Translations under genes and position numbers: made by a program
Assembly (NCBI RefSeq): GCF_004027225.2
Contig: NC_044277.2
Location: forward strand, 90,532,283 to 90,596,282
Direction of reading: 5' to 3'
DNA length: 64,000 bases
Origin: Strigops habroptila
Taxonomy: Eukaryota > Chordata > Aves > Psittaciformes > Psittacidae
Notes under the pieces: model-generated
Database searches by the model: none
Seen by the model: the letters and a program-made list of their open reading frames with translations, nothing else
What the model was told of the DNA's origin: nothing
Part shown: in pieces, positions 10,861 through 24,040 of the stretch
Numbering within the stretch: position 1 is the first letter of the stretch
Layout of the letters: every line of letters begins with the position of its first letter

Positions 10861-13809
10861 TTACTTTTCAAATGCTGACCCTTCACCTCACAAAAATGTT
10901 TTCAATATCTTAAACAGACTCAGTCCTTGAATGCTGATCCCTCTCATCTTCTTCCCCTCTTGTAGAAGCACTTTCAATTATTGGTAGAGAACTCTATATA
11001 CAGTGCCAGAGCTCCTTAATGCCATTCCAGGTGTCAAACAGCAGGGACTATTAGAAAGCAATATGTAGCAATCCTCAGCCCTGATGGTATTTCAGCATTA
11101 AGCCTAGCTTCTGGAACAGTTGCTTACTGTATTGCCAAAAGTCTTAGAATTAAAGCTTTGTTAGTATTGATATGAAACAGGCAAGTAAGCAACCACTGCA
11201 TGATGGTCTAGGTACAAAAGGACTATATTATGTTATACTATGAACTTGAAATCATTCCAGCACTTTCCAGTGAGCCTTGTGCCATGGCAGTCAGTAGAGT
11301 TACTGGTAGGGGCAGATATTCTAACTGCAATTGTGTTTTCTGACCTTGAAATTTTATTTTCATGTTCCAAATGCAGAGACTTGGGTAGTGTTAAAAAATG
11401 TCCAAAGGGGCATTAACCAACAGCTGAGAGCATTGTGGAGATCCAGACAGGTGGACAGGGCTCATTTGGGGTCTAGATGAGTGGATGTGAGCTCATTTCT
11501 TTAGCTTCAGAGTATACCTGTAAGTGATGATGATTTCACCCAGAGCAACATGTAAGCATTTCAATAAACAGGGTGTGCATTGTGTAGCAAAATCAAAGCG
11601 ACGCAGTAATAACTACCCTGCAGCTAAATGGATGCTTTTTCTGCGGCTGAATCCTTAGAGGGATGATGTAGTTTTTAGTCATTCATTGCCATGTGACTTA
11701 TTAAAACAATTAACAGGCAAAAAAAGTGGTTATTTTGAGTGGTTTGGCGGAGGCTATACAGAGTGAAGATCAAGCAGAGTGAGTTTCTACCTCTGGTAGC
11801 AAAGTGTGTGAAGTGGCCAGGGTTGCGGTTCTCTTCTTAGCTCCCCTTCTAACTCACTGTTTGACCTTGGAAAAGTCCCCTGGCCCACTCTGGGTTTGCA
11901 ATTCATTATGAACTTGAAACTCGTATCGGCTTCTCTAAAAGATTCACAGGCTCTCTGGGCAAACCTGGGTCCAGCTCTGGGGTTGAGCCTGATGGGTTTA
12001 TAATTTGAGCCCTGTGTACACGAGGTTTGAGGTTTTGACATGTAACCAGATGAAACATAATGGTTTCAGCTGAGTTTTGCTTTGAATTTTTGGGTTCAGC
12101 TGCACTCTTCAGCTAAAGGGAAGGCCTGAAGGTGGTGAAGCTAACTGAAGAAACTGTCCACTGAGGCTTTCTAGGGGAAAACCAGATAGTTTCACTTAGT
12201 CTGATTTAAAAGTAGAGCCCTAGGTGTATGGTTTACTTGTGGTTTTTATATTCAGTGCAATTGCCTGTACCCTGTTCCAGGAGAATATAAGAAAGGCAGG
12301 TGTGTAGCATTAAAAACCTGCAAGTTGCCTTGGATGGAAGAGCTCTGCAGACAAACCTGGAAACATTGTGAGTGACAACGCAGATTTTCCCATTTTGAAT
12401 TGATTCCTTGCCTTGCCTCCTTTTCCTCCTTCCCAACCATCCAAACAGTACAGTGCAAACAAAACTTGCAGCGATTTCAACTGTGAGTTACCCCAAGACT
12501 TGCTGGATGGGTCTCTTAGATTTCCTGATGGGTGGCAAATAGGCAACTTTGTTAGTCTGGTCATGGCCTCAGTCAAAATGCACCTTGTGTCCCTTGTCCA
12601 AATTGCTGTGCTTGGGTCCTAATTTTCTAAACAGATGCGTCTGTGTCTGGCTTGTAGCTGTGCTCTGGACCTGCAGATCTTTTTGAAGTCTGAAAAGTCA
12701 GTGGAGCCTGAAATCAGCTCTAGTTTGTCAGTGGTTTAAACTCATTTCCGTGCTTTAGTCCTGTGGACACTCCAGCTTATAGCCCATGCCTTGACACACA
12801 GTTAATGTAGATAGCTAAATAATGCAGGCTTAGGAGAAGAGGTTTCCGCAAACAATTGCTATTTTCTTAGGCAACAGATTTCAGGGGCATGAGGGCTGGG
12901 TAAGCTGTGGGCCACAATTTGCTCAGGCTGTATCTGCACCGCAAGCATGGAAGCAATTGCCAGTGCTGGATTTAGCTGGCCACCATGGGCTGTGTCCCAG
13001 TTCGAATGACACCCGGGAACTTCCCCCTGGCTCCTATGCTGGAGGGACACTCAGGGGTCAGGGCCAGTGTCACCATCCCAATTCACACAGCAGTTGTGCA
13101 GGGGAAAGGAGCCTGGGGCCTTTAGGGCCAGCCGGCTCTCGGGGATGCAGCCAGCTGCTCCCCAGTGCTCAGGGAGAACTTTGGAGGGCAGAGTCTGGCA
13201 CCGCATTGTGTAACTTTATTTTAAAGAACTAACTGTGATTTTTATATGGAGCATTTGTGTGCCAGAAATGGAGCTCTTTTTATTTAGTGAAATATCCTTT
13301 GGAAAATGGTAAAATCATGACAGGTTTTCATATTTATTTTACATTCAGTTCAGGATTATACATGATCAGCTTTAGGGCCTTGTAGGAGCCAAGAGAATAT
13401 AAAGGTTGTCAGAAAATTGGAGGCTTTATACCAGGCTGTTCTGATTTAACTGGCAGACCATTTAAAGTTACTGAGTTTTGGGGAGAAGCAGAGCTTTTCA
13501 GAAATGTCAATCTTTTGCGGAGAGTGCTGCAGCTTCTGACTGGCACCCACTCTCCAAAGTACTGACCTCAGCACCAGCAGGAGAACAGCAGCAGCATCTT
13601 TAAGCTATATTTTGTTGTTATTGTTCAGAAGTTTCCCCCTTTCTGAATAGATAAGATTCCCCTGGAGATGTAGTAGCATCTGGGCTTTCTTGCAGCTGAG
13701 TTTAAAGCCGCCTGGTTCCCCGAAATGAAGTGACAGCTTTTAGTCTTCCACAGGAACGTGTGAATGTATTCAGGTTCATTTATAACACACAGAGAAGAAA
13801 ATTGATATT
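10861..13809. other. Non-coding stretch, nothing recognised
   Basis: No supported gene or transposon. Overlapping antisense frames of 60-90 codons at 12.2-12.6 kb and a slightly GC-richer patch at 12.96-13.2 kb show no family motif and no splice context. Confidence 0.5.
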
Positions 13810-13848
13810 GGGGGGGGGGGGGGGGGGGAGAGGAAAGAAAAAAAAAAA
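13810..13848. repeat. 19-base G run followed by a purine/A tract
   Basis: Nineteen consecutive G at 13810-13828 followed by an A/G-only tract with eleven consecutive A up to 13848. The G run alone can fold into an intramolecular quadruplex, and the whole is a polypurine tract able to form triplex DNA. Length is likely variable and sequencing error-prone. Confidence 0.85.
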
Positions 13849-13934
13849 TCTTTGAGGGCTTCATCTGCCCAGGCCGGGAAGTAGTATAATGCATCCACAC
13901 ACTTCAGTCCACGTGAGCAGCGTAGTAATGGGAT

Positions 13935-13969
13935 GCACACGCACACACATGCACACACACACGCACACA
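13935..13969. repeat. CA dinucleotide microsatellite (imperfect)
   Basis: CA repeats interrupted by CG and TG variants (GCACACGCACACACATG type), 90 bases downstream of the G run. The interruptions look like CpG and its TpG decay products within the array. Confidence 0.85.
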
Positions 13970-16900
13970 AGCTGAGATCCTTTTCAACCAGTTGAATTAT
14001 TCCTTTGGTTGAAGGTATTTTTCTTAGTTCTAATAATAAACGCTGAAATCTGGGGTTACTGCAACGTACAAAGATAGCCTTTGATATACACAACGTGGGT
14101 TACGTTGAACTGTATCCAGTACACAATGACCACATTGTTTCTCTTCTCTGTTTTTTTTTTGTTTCCACAAAAGTATAAAAGAGCATCATGCTACAGACAG
14201 CACATTTTAGTCTGAAGTGGAACTGGCAGAGGATTTCAATGGAAAGTTGATTTATTTCAAGGGATTATGGGAGTCCAGGGATAAAGCTGGCACCCGGCCA
14301 CAGGGAGAGCCCTTGACCTAGAAGCAGGAACAGTTTTCAAAGCTGTACATGTACATAACTGAGCAGAACACTTTAATTTAGCGCAGAGCATAACCTGAAT
14401 TCCTTCTCTGAGGGAAGATGAAAGAAAGAAATTTTACTTCTTAGTAGGACGTTGGAAGCTGTATCCAAAGCTCTTTGCCTATTTTACATCTTATTCTGCA
14501 GCATTGCAGGAAGCAATTGTTTGTGACAAAAGGCCACTTTCTTCCCTGCTTAACTGGGAAAGCAAATTGAGCTGCCACTCATAAAACCAACTGGATACAG
14601 AATTAATTTGCCTTTCCTGATAGATGAAACAAGTTAACAGGCCACTGCAGGTTACTCTCTGAATCAACATATGAAACATAATTTCATTGTCTTTCCTCCC
14701 CCCTTCCTCTAGGCCTTGAGCGGTAATTATAAAGACTTCAAATCTCCCTAGTGACATCAGCTAGTTAAAAAAATTTGGATCACAGGAATAATGTAACCCA
14801 GAGCCTGCTTTCAGCAGCATTGTTCACACTCCAGAGAAGGTAATTCTATACAAAATATTCTTCTGTAACTATGCTCTATTAGTTTTAGTGGTAGTTTTCA
14901 GTAAGCTTTACATTGGGATTCACATCATCTGGCCTATTCCTTAGTCAGAAGGTACAAAGCATAACAGAAACAGAATGAGTCTTTATAATGATATTTTGGA
15001 GCATTTCATGAAGACCGTGTATTATATCAAACATGCCATAATAATTACATTTACCTAAACTTCCTAAGCAGTAATAGTTGTCTAGCTCAGCTGGCCTTGG
15101 AATCAATCAGAAACTTCAGCCGCCTAATTAAGTGCTTTATTCTTCAGCTCTTACTCCGGCCAAATGTCCACAGGCGTCTGTAGGTATCTGACCTGAATCA
15201 AGGACTCTGGGTTTGAGCCCTGTGTTTCCAGACAGTGCGTCTGACTGATACTGCAAAACCGCAAAATGCCAGATGGTTTCAACATATTACATAGCTCCCT
15301 GTATGGGCATCCACCGACAGTGTGTGCCTTCCTGTAAAATTTCACATGCTGAAACAACTTCTTGCAGTGTGGAGACAACACTGCGCCTGAAAACAAAGAT
15401 TTAATGACATTGGCGTTGCTCAGCCTCTTGTCAACTTCTGGTCTGGGAAAAATTTTCAGCTGTTCTAAAATTAGAAGATAATGTAATGCTGGCTAGAATA
15501 GGGCATAGTCTGAGCAGGCTTCTTCATTATCAGCTTCCTTGTTGAACTTTAATCCTTATTTTATGACCCTTTCACTGTTTTGGGTTTAGCTTGCATCATG
15601 GGCACAAACTGCCCGTCGTGGCAGATTTGCACAGTGATTTTGCTGTGTGCATTAAAATGAGACTAATGGATTAATTTCACTTGTCAGCTATGAGTGGAGA
15701 CTGAGGACACTTCCCACCACCTGACCTGCAGTTGGGTTGGATGCCATGTAGGAGGTTTGCAGTCTGAAGGGCCAGGGCAAGTAGTCTTTTTGCTATGTTA
15801 CCTAAAGCAATCTTGACTGAGACTGCCATGTTCCCTTGCATGCTAACTGCGTTTTCCTCATAACTCGCACACAAATACCCTGGATCTCTAGGGAAATGGG
15901 AAAGAGCCATGGAGCCAGCTCTGTGCAGTGGAGGGAGCCTCCTTCCTCAGTGTACACATACACCCTTTTGTCAGGTTCTAGAGGGCAGGCCCTAACCCTT
16001 TGCATTTCCTGAGCTAAGTCTTTTAATGCTGTGAAGTTCTCTGAGCACCCAAACTATGCCTCTGGGCTTGCCCTGAACTGGCATTGGCAAAACAGGTGGG
16101 GTCTGTTCCTGCTTCACTACTTAACCTAGGACAGAGAAAGTAAATTCGGCTCTCAGAGAACAGCCTTTCAGTTATTCTTGCTTCCATAATGCATGCAGTT
16201 GAGACATATATAAGACAGTTTTACCCATGTGTGCCTATGTTTAGCTCTGGCATTTGGGTTCTAGCACCAGGTACTGTAGGAGATGCAGGCAGTGCAAATG
16301 CATGTGATAAAACCTGGCTGCATTCGTCACGCAGAGGAACTTGGAGACTCCCACCCAGAAGCCCCATGAAATGCAAGGGTATTAAATCGTGCCTGCAGAT
16401 AGCTGCTAGACTCTTCTTCGACATATCTGTTTCTCCCAAAGCCATAAGAATCAGGCCTTGCAAGCTTGACCTTGATCTAAGCGACACAGAAATGTCTTTC
16501 AGTGCATGCTAAAGAAAATGATGAACTGCTAACTCATTTTACCCCTCATGCAGGTGACGGGCAGTTGCATGCATTTGGTAAGGCCAGCTTTGTGCTCACC
16601 ATCCCCACTGTGATGTTCAGAAATTCCTGAGAGGCTGCCATTACGGGGCAGGAACCATTGTGCTATGTAACACAGTGTACATCTCTTTACCCATGCTCCC
16701 CCATAGTCCTCCATGTCCTTTCTGAAGAAGTTTTAGATTTCAGATGTCACAGGTACTCCAGATGTTGCTGCAGACCTTGTAATCTAGGATATTTGACCTG
16801 AGCACATCCTTCTGGAGATCTTTGTGTCAGGATTTCATGAAGAGATAGGGAGGATAGGAGGAATGCATTTTCTTTAAAGGTTAAAAAAACCCCAATCATC

Positions 16901-19900
16901 TTTGTGTGTCAAATGCTTTTTGTAGCCAGGTTACCAGGGACATTCTGTGTAGAAAGCTACGCTTGAACTTGTTTTCAGCTTATGTTGTAACTCCCCTCCT
17001 TGGCATTGGTACTAGTAAGTTTGTAATCAAATACATGGCAGCTGCACCACTAGGCCAACAAGGTCACTTTTAATTCATGGCCCTGTCTGTGATTTGGTGG
17101 GGAAAACATAATTATGAAACCTCTTGGGAAATGGCTGTCTTGATGTGGGCAGGCGCCTTACCGGTAGTATTTATATAGTGTCTTTTCTACCAATAGAAAT
17201 TAATAATAAGGAAGGATGGAAACACTTTCTGTTGCTTTTACATAGCAAGGAAACACATAACTGATTTTACTGTGTGTTGCTTATAATTATTCTCTTTCTT
17301 ATAGACTAATTATGGCAAAGAACAGGAGAACTCTAATGACAGTAGCGTTTACTGAATAAAATTTTAGTTACTTTAGCTTTAGTGAATAATTTATCTTCCT
17401 CAGCTTGATTTAGTAATATCTTAGTTGACAAGAGTCCCCATTCTGGGTATTCAATTTCTAGTTAGAGAAGGATTGTTTGTAATTTACAGTTTAAGTCTGA
17501 GTGCTATTATTTTGCACTGTCAAAGAGCATCTGTTACAGTAGATAGCTCTTCATACGTTAGTGCTGCAAAAAATAAAGCACACCAGCCACGTTAGCAGCC
17601 AGTTTATGAGCACCCTGCAGTGTTCAACTGTGTAAAGGTGAATTTCTTTTGAAATGACAGAAAATGGAATTGCATCAGTGAACTCTCCACGGTCATCTAC
17701 AGTGGGATGAGCTTGAGTTACCTGTGCGGGACTCATTCACACCAGCTGTGCAATCAGATTCAGCACTCTGGTTCTCTGGCTGGGGCAAAATCCAGGCTAA
17801 AATTTGTTTGTAGGTATTCGATCATTACCTGATTATCACTACAGGCTTCCCAGGGTTTTAACCACAAGCTTTCCAGAAGATAGCCTATGTACTTTCTGCT
17901 TTTATAGGGCAACCTGTAAGTAGACTGTAATTGGAAGATCTGAATTAGATGTAACTGTGTGCAGGCAAACTCTAGCATAGCTTTCATGGTTGGCTTTGCC
18001 AGTACAGACAGCCCCAAGCCATTTCAAAGCACACTGGAATGAATGTTTACCTTGTGACAAAACCCGAAGCCCCTTCAGGGAACTGTAGCGAGACCTGTCA
18101 TAGTCCATGCTGGTTATGAAGCTTTACTTCTTTGATGCTTAATTATAAGTCTTAATTTCTGTTTGTTTGTTTGCCTGCAGAGCACAGTAAAAGCAGTAGT
18201 TTATGAGGCTCCTTTTCTCTGTACCTTGGTGGAGAAGACAAGCAAGGGCTCTCAACAGTGCAGCTGGCAGAGGCAGCTCTCACCTCATTTGCCCAAATGA
18301 TACTGTACAAGGTTCTACCACTATGAACAAGATCATCACCCATGTTCAGTTGTGCTACAGCTTTGAACTCATAGATCATACCATCACCACGAGTATAATG
18401 CCTCTCTCTATGGAAATATTAGTTGCGTCCTCATAGATCAAATCAAATCATATACTGACTAGAGGTGCATAGCTGTGTTCAAGCTGGGCTTCCTGTGCAG
18501 CTCAAATTGCAGCCTAGCTAGCCTTAACAGCTAGCTAGCCTTTTTTTTTTATTATTATTTTTTGGAGTAAAGCTTATCATCTGAAGTCCAGAATACTAGC
18601 AGCTCATGTTGATTGCAGCCGTGGTCATGGTTCCTCATAGTTCTAAGCAATCAGGCCTTACGTTACCTGTTAGAGACCACACAGGTAGTTCATGATGAGT
18701 GTTGTACTTTTTCCAGCTACTCACAGACTTGCAAAAGTATGAAGTTTAGAAGAACATCAAAAAATGTCTTCAAATGAAATGAAGTTTAAATAACAAAGAA
18801 TTGCACATTGCTAGTTACATCAAGCATTTATTGTTCCATTTTACCTCGCATTTCCTTTGATCTATTTTTAAGTCATTGCAAACTTCATTAAAATCCAAAT
18901 TCCACAATCTCCCCCCTAAAAAAGTGTCCTTTGCCTTGGAGTTGCGTTTTGAGAAGCCTGTTTCTTTTGTGTTACTAAAATGCCAAGATTTTAATGGAAT
19001 GCTTTATTAGGTTTCCAAATGCTTCTGGCCAATAACAAGCAAAGTTCAGCTCAGTAGTTTTAATCTCAGAGACATCAAATCTGTTTTCCCTGCATGTGAG
19101 AAGAGCCATGCAGTTTTAAGAAGATTAAAGCTATAAATTCTAATGTTACGGAGGCCAATGCTTTCACAGTCCAGATCAGGCTGGGTTATTTTATGCAAGT
19201 TTTTCCTCATGTAAATTTCCAAGGCTATTGATAGCTTTCAGTTTTACCTGGGCTTCCCTCCACCCCTTCCCCATGCTCAGGTATGCTATTTGTTGAAGGC
19301 AAATACATTATTTTTTCTTTTGTTCTGCCTCCCTGCTTTATTTTAATGTTAAGAGGCAAATTATATTGTTTTCATTATCAGTGCAGCTCACAAAACCATC
19401 TGTTACTCAAAGACATCAGGATCAGTAGTCAGCCACCCTCAAAATAAGCAGCTGTAAATCTAGAGTGCCTATGCTTTCTAAACACAGAGGCTTTTACATT
19501 AATCTCTTGGACTTGCTGAGTGACTGGTATGGTGCCCAAACACAAGTAAGTAAACTCAATTAGTAAAAATAGACATGATGTGGCAGTTCAATATATGGCA
19601 TTTAAGCATGTGTGCTACAAACCAGAAGGGCGCAGTTCAAGTCCCAGAGATTCTATTTTCTACATATGATTCAGTTATTCTCCTAGTTACCAACTGCCTT
19701 GTAAAAAATAATAGTAATATTTTATTTTCACAAAGATGTAGCACTGCTGACATTTACACAGGTGTAAATCTGCAGAAACTCAGCTGACTTGTTAAGGCTC
19801 TGGATGTTCAACTCTGAAAAATTATGTTTTACAACTGGTGCTTGAAAGCTAGTATGCAAACCAGCTTTAACGTGTTTTATATACGCAGAATTACATGGAA

Positions 19901-22900
19901 TGCACTATTATAGGCAGATAAACACTTGCAAGAAATAGATACTTTTTGGAGCTTTGTTCTTCATAACAGGGCAGGTCTGGCTATATTAATTTGCAGCTTA
20001 AGACTTAAGGGAAAGTCTCCTTCTTTACCCCCTTTAGCAACGTAGCAGACTACACCTCTTTTTTTATGGCAAGCTGATCAAAGACATTATTCAAGCGCAA
20101 GTTCTCCAAGATCCCTGTGCTCTGCTGCATTAACAGAAGGGCTTAGGTCTGGGTGTGGTGTTCTTGACCTTCTAGTCTTTTGTCTTTTCAGCCTGTTTTA
20201 CTTCCTCTGTCTGCCCGGTTTTAGCCAGGAGAGTGATCTAAAGAGACCCTGTTTGTTTTCCGTGCACATTATGATAGGCTGCCATTGTGTAACGACATAC
20301 AGTATGCAGGATAAAACACCCTGCTTATTATAGCGTAGTTAAAAGGCCTGTCACTATTTCCATTTCAAATTCCTATTTTCACGAGTTTACTACTGAGCCG
20401 TAACAAATTGCAGGCAGGAAACTTGGCAGTCACATTCCCAGCCTAAGAGCAAATTCTTTTACCAACTTTAAATAAATAAATTAATTAATATTAATGGCAT
20501 GTGCTCCCAGCATGCAAAATAAAGGAGGTTTTGTTATTGTTTTGGTTTGGCTTATCCTTGAAACAAAAGATGAAGATTAAGGAGAGTATTTACATACCAA
20601 GCGTCCCTATACAAGAGTTATACAACAGACCAGCAGCAGTGTTACCAAGTGATGGAGATGATTATCTGGTGGGCATTCCTAATTCTCCTAAAAGAGAATA
20701 CAGAATATCAATACAGAAGGACTATTAATCAACACATACAAGAAGAAGCTGGGAAGAGGAGAAGAGAGTTGTAGATCACAAATACTTACAATGCAACAAA
20801 CTACAGCGTGATAACCACGATGGGCGAGAGTGAAATTCTTTGGGGTTAGCTTAAAAGGAACAAACATCAAACCAAAGCAAATTAGTAACACCGCAGAGTT
20901 GAAGAGTTTGAAGTGGAATAACTAATAGGTGAAACATTTGCAAGGTAAATATATTTTCAGTATATTTTAACAATCCAGATCTTAATTATACAGCCAGATA
21001 TTCAAAGTTTGAAGTCCTGAAATAAGGAAAAAACAAATTTTGGTCTGTTTTTGTCCAGACAGCAGAGATTTCAAGCTGGTAAATGCTCCTAGCTTATCTT
21101 TCTGTTCACTGAAGATTTGAGGACTACAAGGAATCTAGGAACCATTGACTGTAAACTACATGAATTCAACATGCTATTAAGGGGAAGTGCTGCTACGTGA
21201 GTCGCAGATTCAGAGGAAGCAACATACTGGAATGTAAGAAACCCAACGAATATTTTGGCTAGTAAGAAGCATTAAAAATGCTAATATGTAAAAGATAGGC
21301 GAGTCCTCAGAAAGAACAGTAAGTAGGGTAGATCAGGTTACAGTTCTAAAAGTGGAATAAAGGGGCTTGGTGGTTGTTGGAATTTCTTCTTTCATTTCTG
21401 TTTTTGGGAAATAATAATTTTTGTAGGTTAAACTAAGAACACACTGTTATTTCCCCTTTGGAGAAATCTACCTTTTTGCCCCACTGATCATTTGCTATTT
21501 CTGAAAAATCAACTGGTCTCAAAAATGCAGTCTTTCCTCAGGAGATAAGTGTTCTGAGAGATACATTAAATATTGGAGTATTTGAGTGCATCCTTTACTG
21601 CAGACAACATAACCTGTGTGCCTATGTTGTAAACTGCTGGAGAAGGAAACTTGGCCTTGTATAATTGATTTAAGCATCTAGTTCAAACAGGAAGGGGGAG
21701 TCGATCCTCATTTAGGGATCCAAGGGATTGTTACAATATAAGAAAAGATTTTTGGGAAATCACCAAAGGGATAACTTTCATGAGAAGGCTTTAATTTCCA
21801 GCTACATCTCACAGATTTTGTGATCTCATTGGAGACACCTTAAATGCGTGCCAGGTTGAGATAAATGTGTCTTGGTTCATTCGGATAAAAGTTTTTGGAG
21901 GCCAGACCATGACTCCTGTACAAGTTGAGCCTTTCAGGAACTCTTACAGAGCCTGAAAACTCTTCTTCCGCAGTTTTCAGGATGATTGCTGTGACGGACT
22001 TGAAGAAACCGCTCAACTTAGCAGTGACTCACACTGAGCCAAAAGCTTCTAGGAGCATTCTGGGAACCTCTGATACTCTCAACATACTCTAGCGAGAGAC
22101 AACACTGGGGCTGGGGTGCTTGTGCAGATTATAAACTATGCAGGAATTGCTGTACAGCTGATAAACTCTGTGCAGGACCCTACGAAGTATATACCTTTTG
22201 TAACAATACCTACAGGCTCTCAGGTACCTTCGGGACAGCAACCACTGGTATACAGCACTCACAAGCTCTGTCTCCCTCCTCCCACACTAGGCACATGGTT
22301 TGACTATGAGAATTATTTGAGGAATTGCTTGTCATTTCCCACCCTCCCTGCTCCCCCCTGGCTATACATTTTTAACCAGGGGAGGGAACTAAAGGGGCTC
22401 AAGAATTAGAGGACTCGCCTGTGATAAACAATGAAGACTCTGCAAAGAATATACACTCCATGAAAGAAGGGCTGAAGCTGTAATGCAGCAAGGGAGACAA
22501 GGCCTCTTAAAAATTACTTCCGTTTGCAAGATTATGGGGGTGTATTAAAAAAAAAGTACTTAGAGCTGTGCCTGGAGGTGGATCCCTTTTGAGGTGAGGG
22601 AGGTGGTAGTGCCTCTATGTTTACTTCTGGGCATAGTGTTACTGCTGGGGACAGACTGGCAAAAGGAGAAGTATTCAGAAAATGGCAGCAAAAGCTGACT
22701 GTATGGAAGCAGAGGTGATCTTGGCTGGAACTCTCTCTGGGCTACCCACTTAGCATTTACCAGCAGGCAAAGGGTGCTCATCTGTGCAGTTATTGCAGAG
22801 GAGCTGGTGTCCTGTAAATCCACACCCTTGACTGTCTCACTGTAATATGTTCACAAAGACATACCCTCAAGCACGTAGCTAATGTTAAATGTATGATTCA

Positions 22901-23015
22901 GAATCATTAAGACTATAGGACAACTTGTACACCTTAAATCAGACACCAAGTTTACACACCCAGCTGAAGATGGGCCAAATAAGGGAAAGAAATGACTTAA
23001 CATTTATGTGCTAAG
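13970..23015. other. Long non-coding stretch with minor low-complexity tracts
   Basis: No gene or clear transposon. Minor items: a 10-base direct repeat (CTAGCTAGCC) at 18514-18523 and 18531-18540 followed by a T/ATT-rich tract to 18562, and a strong acceptor-like string ending in CTGCAG at 18180 without a good donor downstream. The 20.5-22.5 kb part has several 70-100 codon frames that match nothing I know. Confidence 0.5.
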
Positions 23016-23220
23016 AAATGAACTGCATCATGGAAAGGGGTGAGACAGATTAAACAGCAGGAAAACCATCTGGTAATCCCATTTCTGTACCATGTCATAT
23101 TTTTCAGACCTGTTATGCCTATAGGTGTGTGAAATAATCTCCTGAGGTTGGTGGGACATGTCCTATCCCTTCAGATTTTTAAAACCAGAGTGGGTTGCTT
23201 GACAGAAATAGTTTATGAAA
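23016..23220 (+). mobile_element. Ancient CR1-type 3' fragment
   Basis: The segment around 23125-23215 (GAAATAATCTCCTGAGG, then GTGGGACATGTCCTATCCCT, then AGATTTTTAAAACCAGAGTGG) follows the conserved layout of the CR1 ORF2 tail at the nucleotide level: a 'GAATAATCTCC' string, then the equivalent of 'ATCCCT', then 'ATTTTTAAAACCAGA'. It is too diverged to give a continuous reading frame. It lies in the same orientation as the next old CR1 fragment, 360 bases downstream. Boundaries are approximate. Confidence 0.5.
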
Positions 23221-23582
23221 CAGGAGGGATTTTAGTCAGTCTGTGTTGCTAAACAAGTATGAAAAAAATGTAGATAGAATCATGGGTTTATTTTTGTTTA
23301 GTTAATACTGTTTTCTCTTGTCCTTGATATGTGGAATTGTTGCTTTTCTGAGTCCTTGCCTAAACCTTGGAAAAAGAGAGTATTCTGTATTGCTTTAATA
23401 GTAATAATACTTGTACTCCACTGTGTCGCCACTGTTCCACAAAGATAAAAGGATATTTTTTTACTATCCCTATTCTACAGGCAGAAGAAGGGAGAGAGTG
23501 AAGATGTCACAGGACTAAGACGAAGACACAGGGTCTCAAAACCAGGTTAGAATTGTGGCAGAAGCAGTGAAGTCTTTAACAG

Positions 23583-24040
23583 ATTGATTTGTGTAACAAC
23601 CTTTCCAGCTTGGAAGAAAGATAATTAAGGGGGAATATGATAGATGTCTGCAAAGTTCTCAGTAGCATGAAGAGTATGGGTAGGGACTGGCCTTTCTCTG
23701 TCTCAGTGCAAGAGCTGGGAACATTGAATGAGACAGGCAGGATGAAGAGGTTCTTCTTGCATCAGGAACTTGACCTGTGCAGTGTGACACAGCAGATTGT
23801 GGATGCTTACCGTTTGTACATGCTGATGGAGAAGACTGTACAAGTCTTGGGAGATAAATCCATTGAGGGTTACTAAACAGGCAGAAACTACATCCTGCTC
23901 AGGAAGTCTCTTAAGCTGAAAACAGTGGGAGGCTGGAGAGTATGTGGAGGAAGTAGTATATAATGCCCATGTCTCCTTAACCGTCTGCTTATGACCACTG
24001 CTGTCCGTTGGGCACTGTGTGGCCATTCCTATATTCTATT
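23583..24040 (+). mobile_element. Ancient CR1-type LINE fragment (ORF2 tail and 3' UTR)
   Basis: The DNA follows the order of an old amniote CR1: GGGGGAATATGATAGATGTC then a TCTGCAAAG string (23630-23655), the GATAAATCCATTGAGGGTTA block (23851-23870) with a stop just after it, and a late CTGCTTATGACCACTGCTG string (23985-24003) before a degraded end. Part of the frame is open at 23637-23876, but this is inherited and not functional. The divergence points to an insertion far older than the CR1 copies at 25.3 and 46.2 kb. Confidence 0.65.

Noticed and set aside
18181..18320. Segment after a strong acceptor-like string (TTTGTTTGTTTGCCTGCAG)
   Set aside because: The open frame ends after about 40 codons and there is no good donor; the peptide is unfamiliar. 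A terminal exon is not excluded but is unsupported.
19615..19660. tRNA T-arm-like string (GTTCAAGTCCC)
   Set aside because: No matching acceptor stem, D-arm or anticodon arm around it.
21655..21695. CTAGTTCAAACAGG string resembling a CR1 3' UTR motif
   Set aside because: Only about 15 bases match, with no flanking CR1 sequence.
20501..22409. Several 75-97 codon frames suggestive of an old retroelement
   Set aside because: No reverse transcriptase, gag or LTR signature could be found; no terminal repeats recognised.
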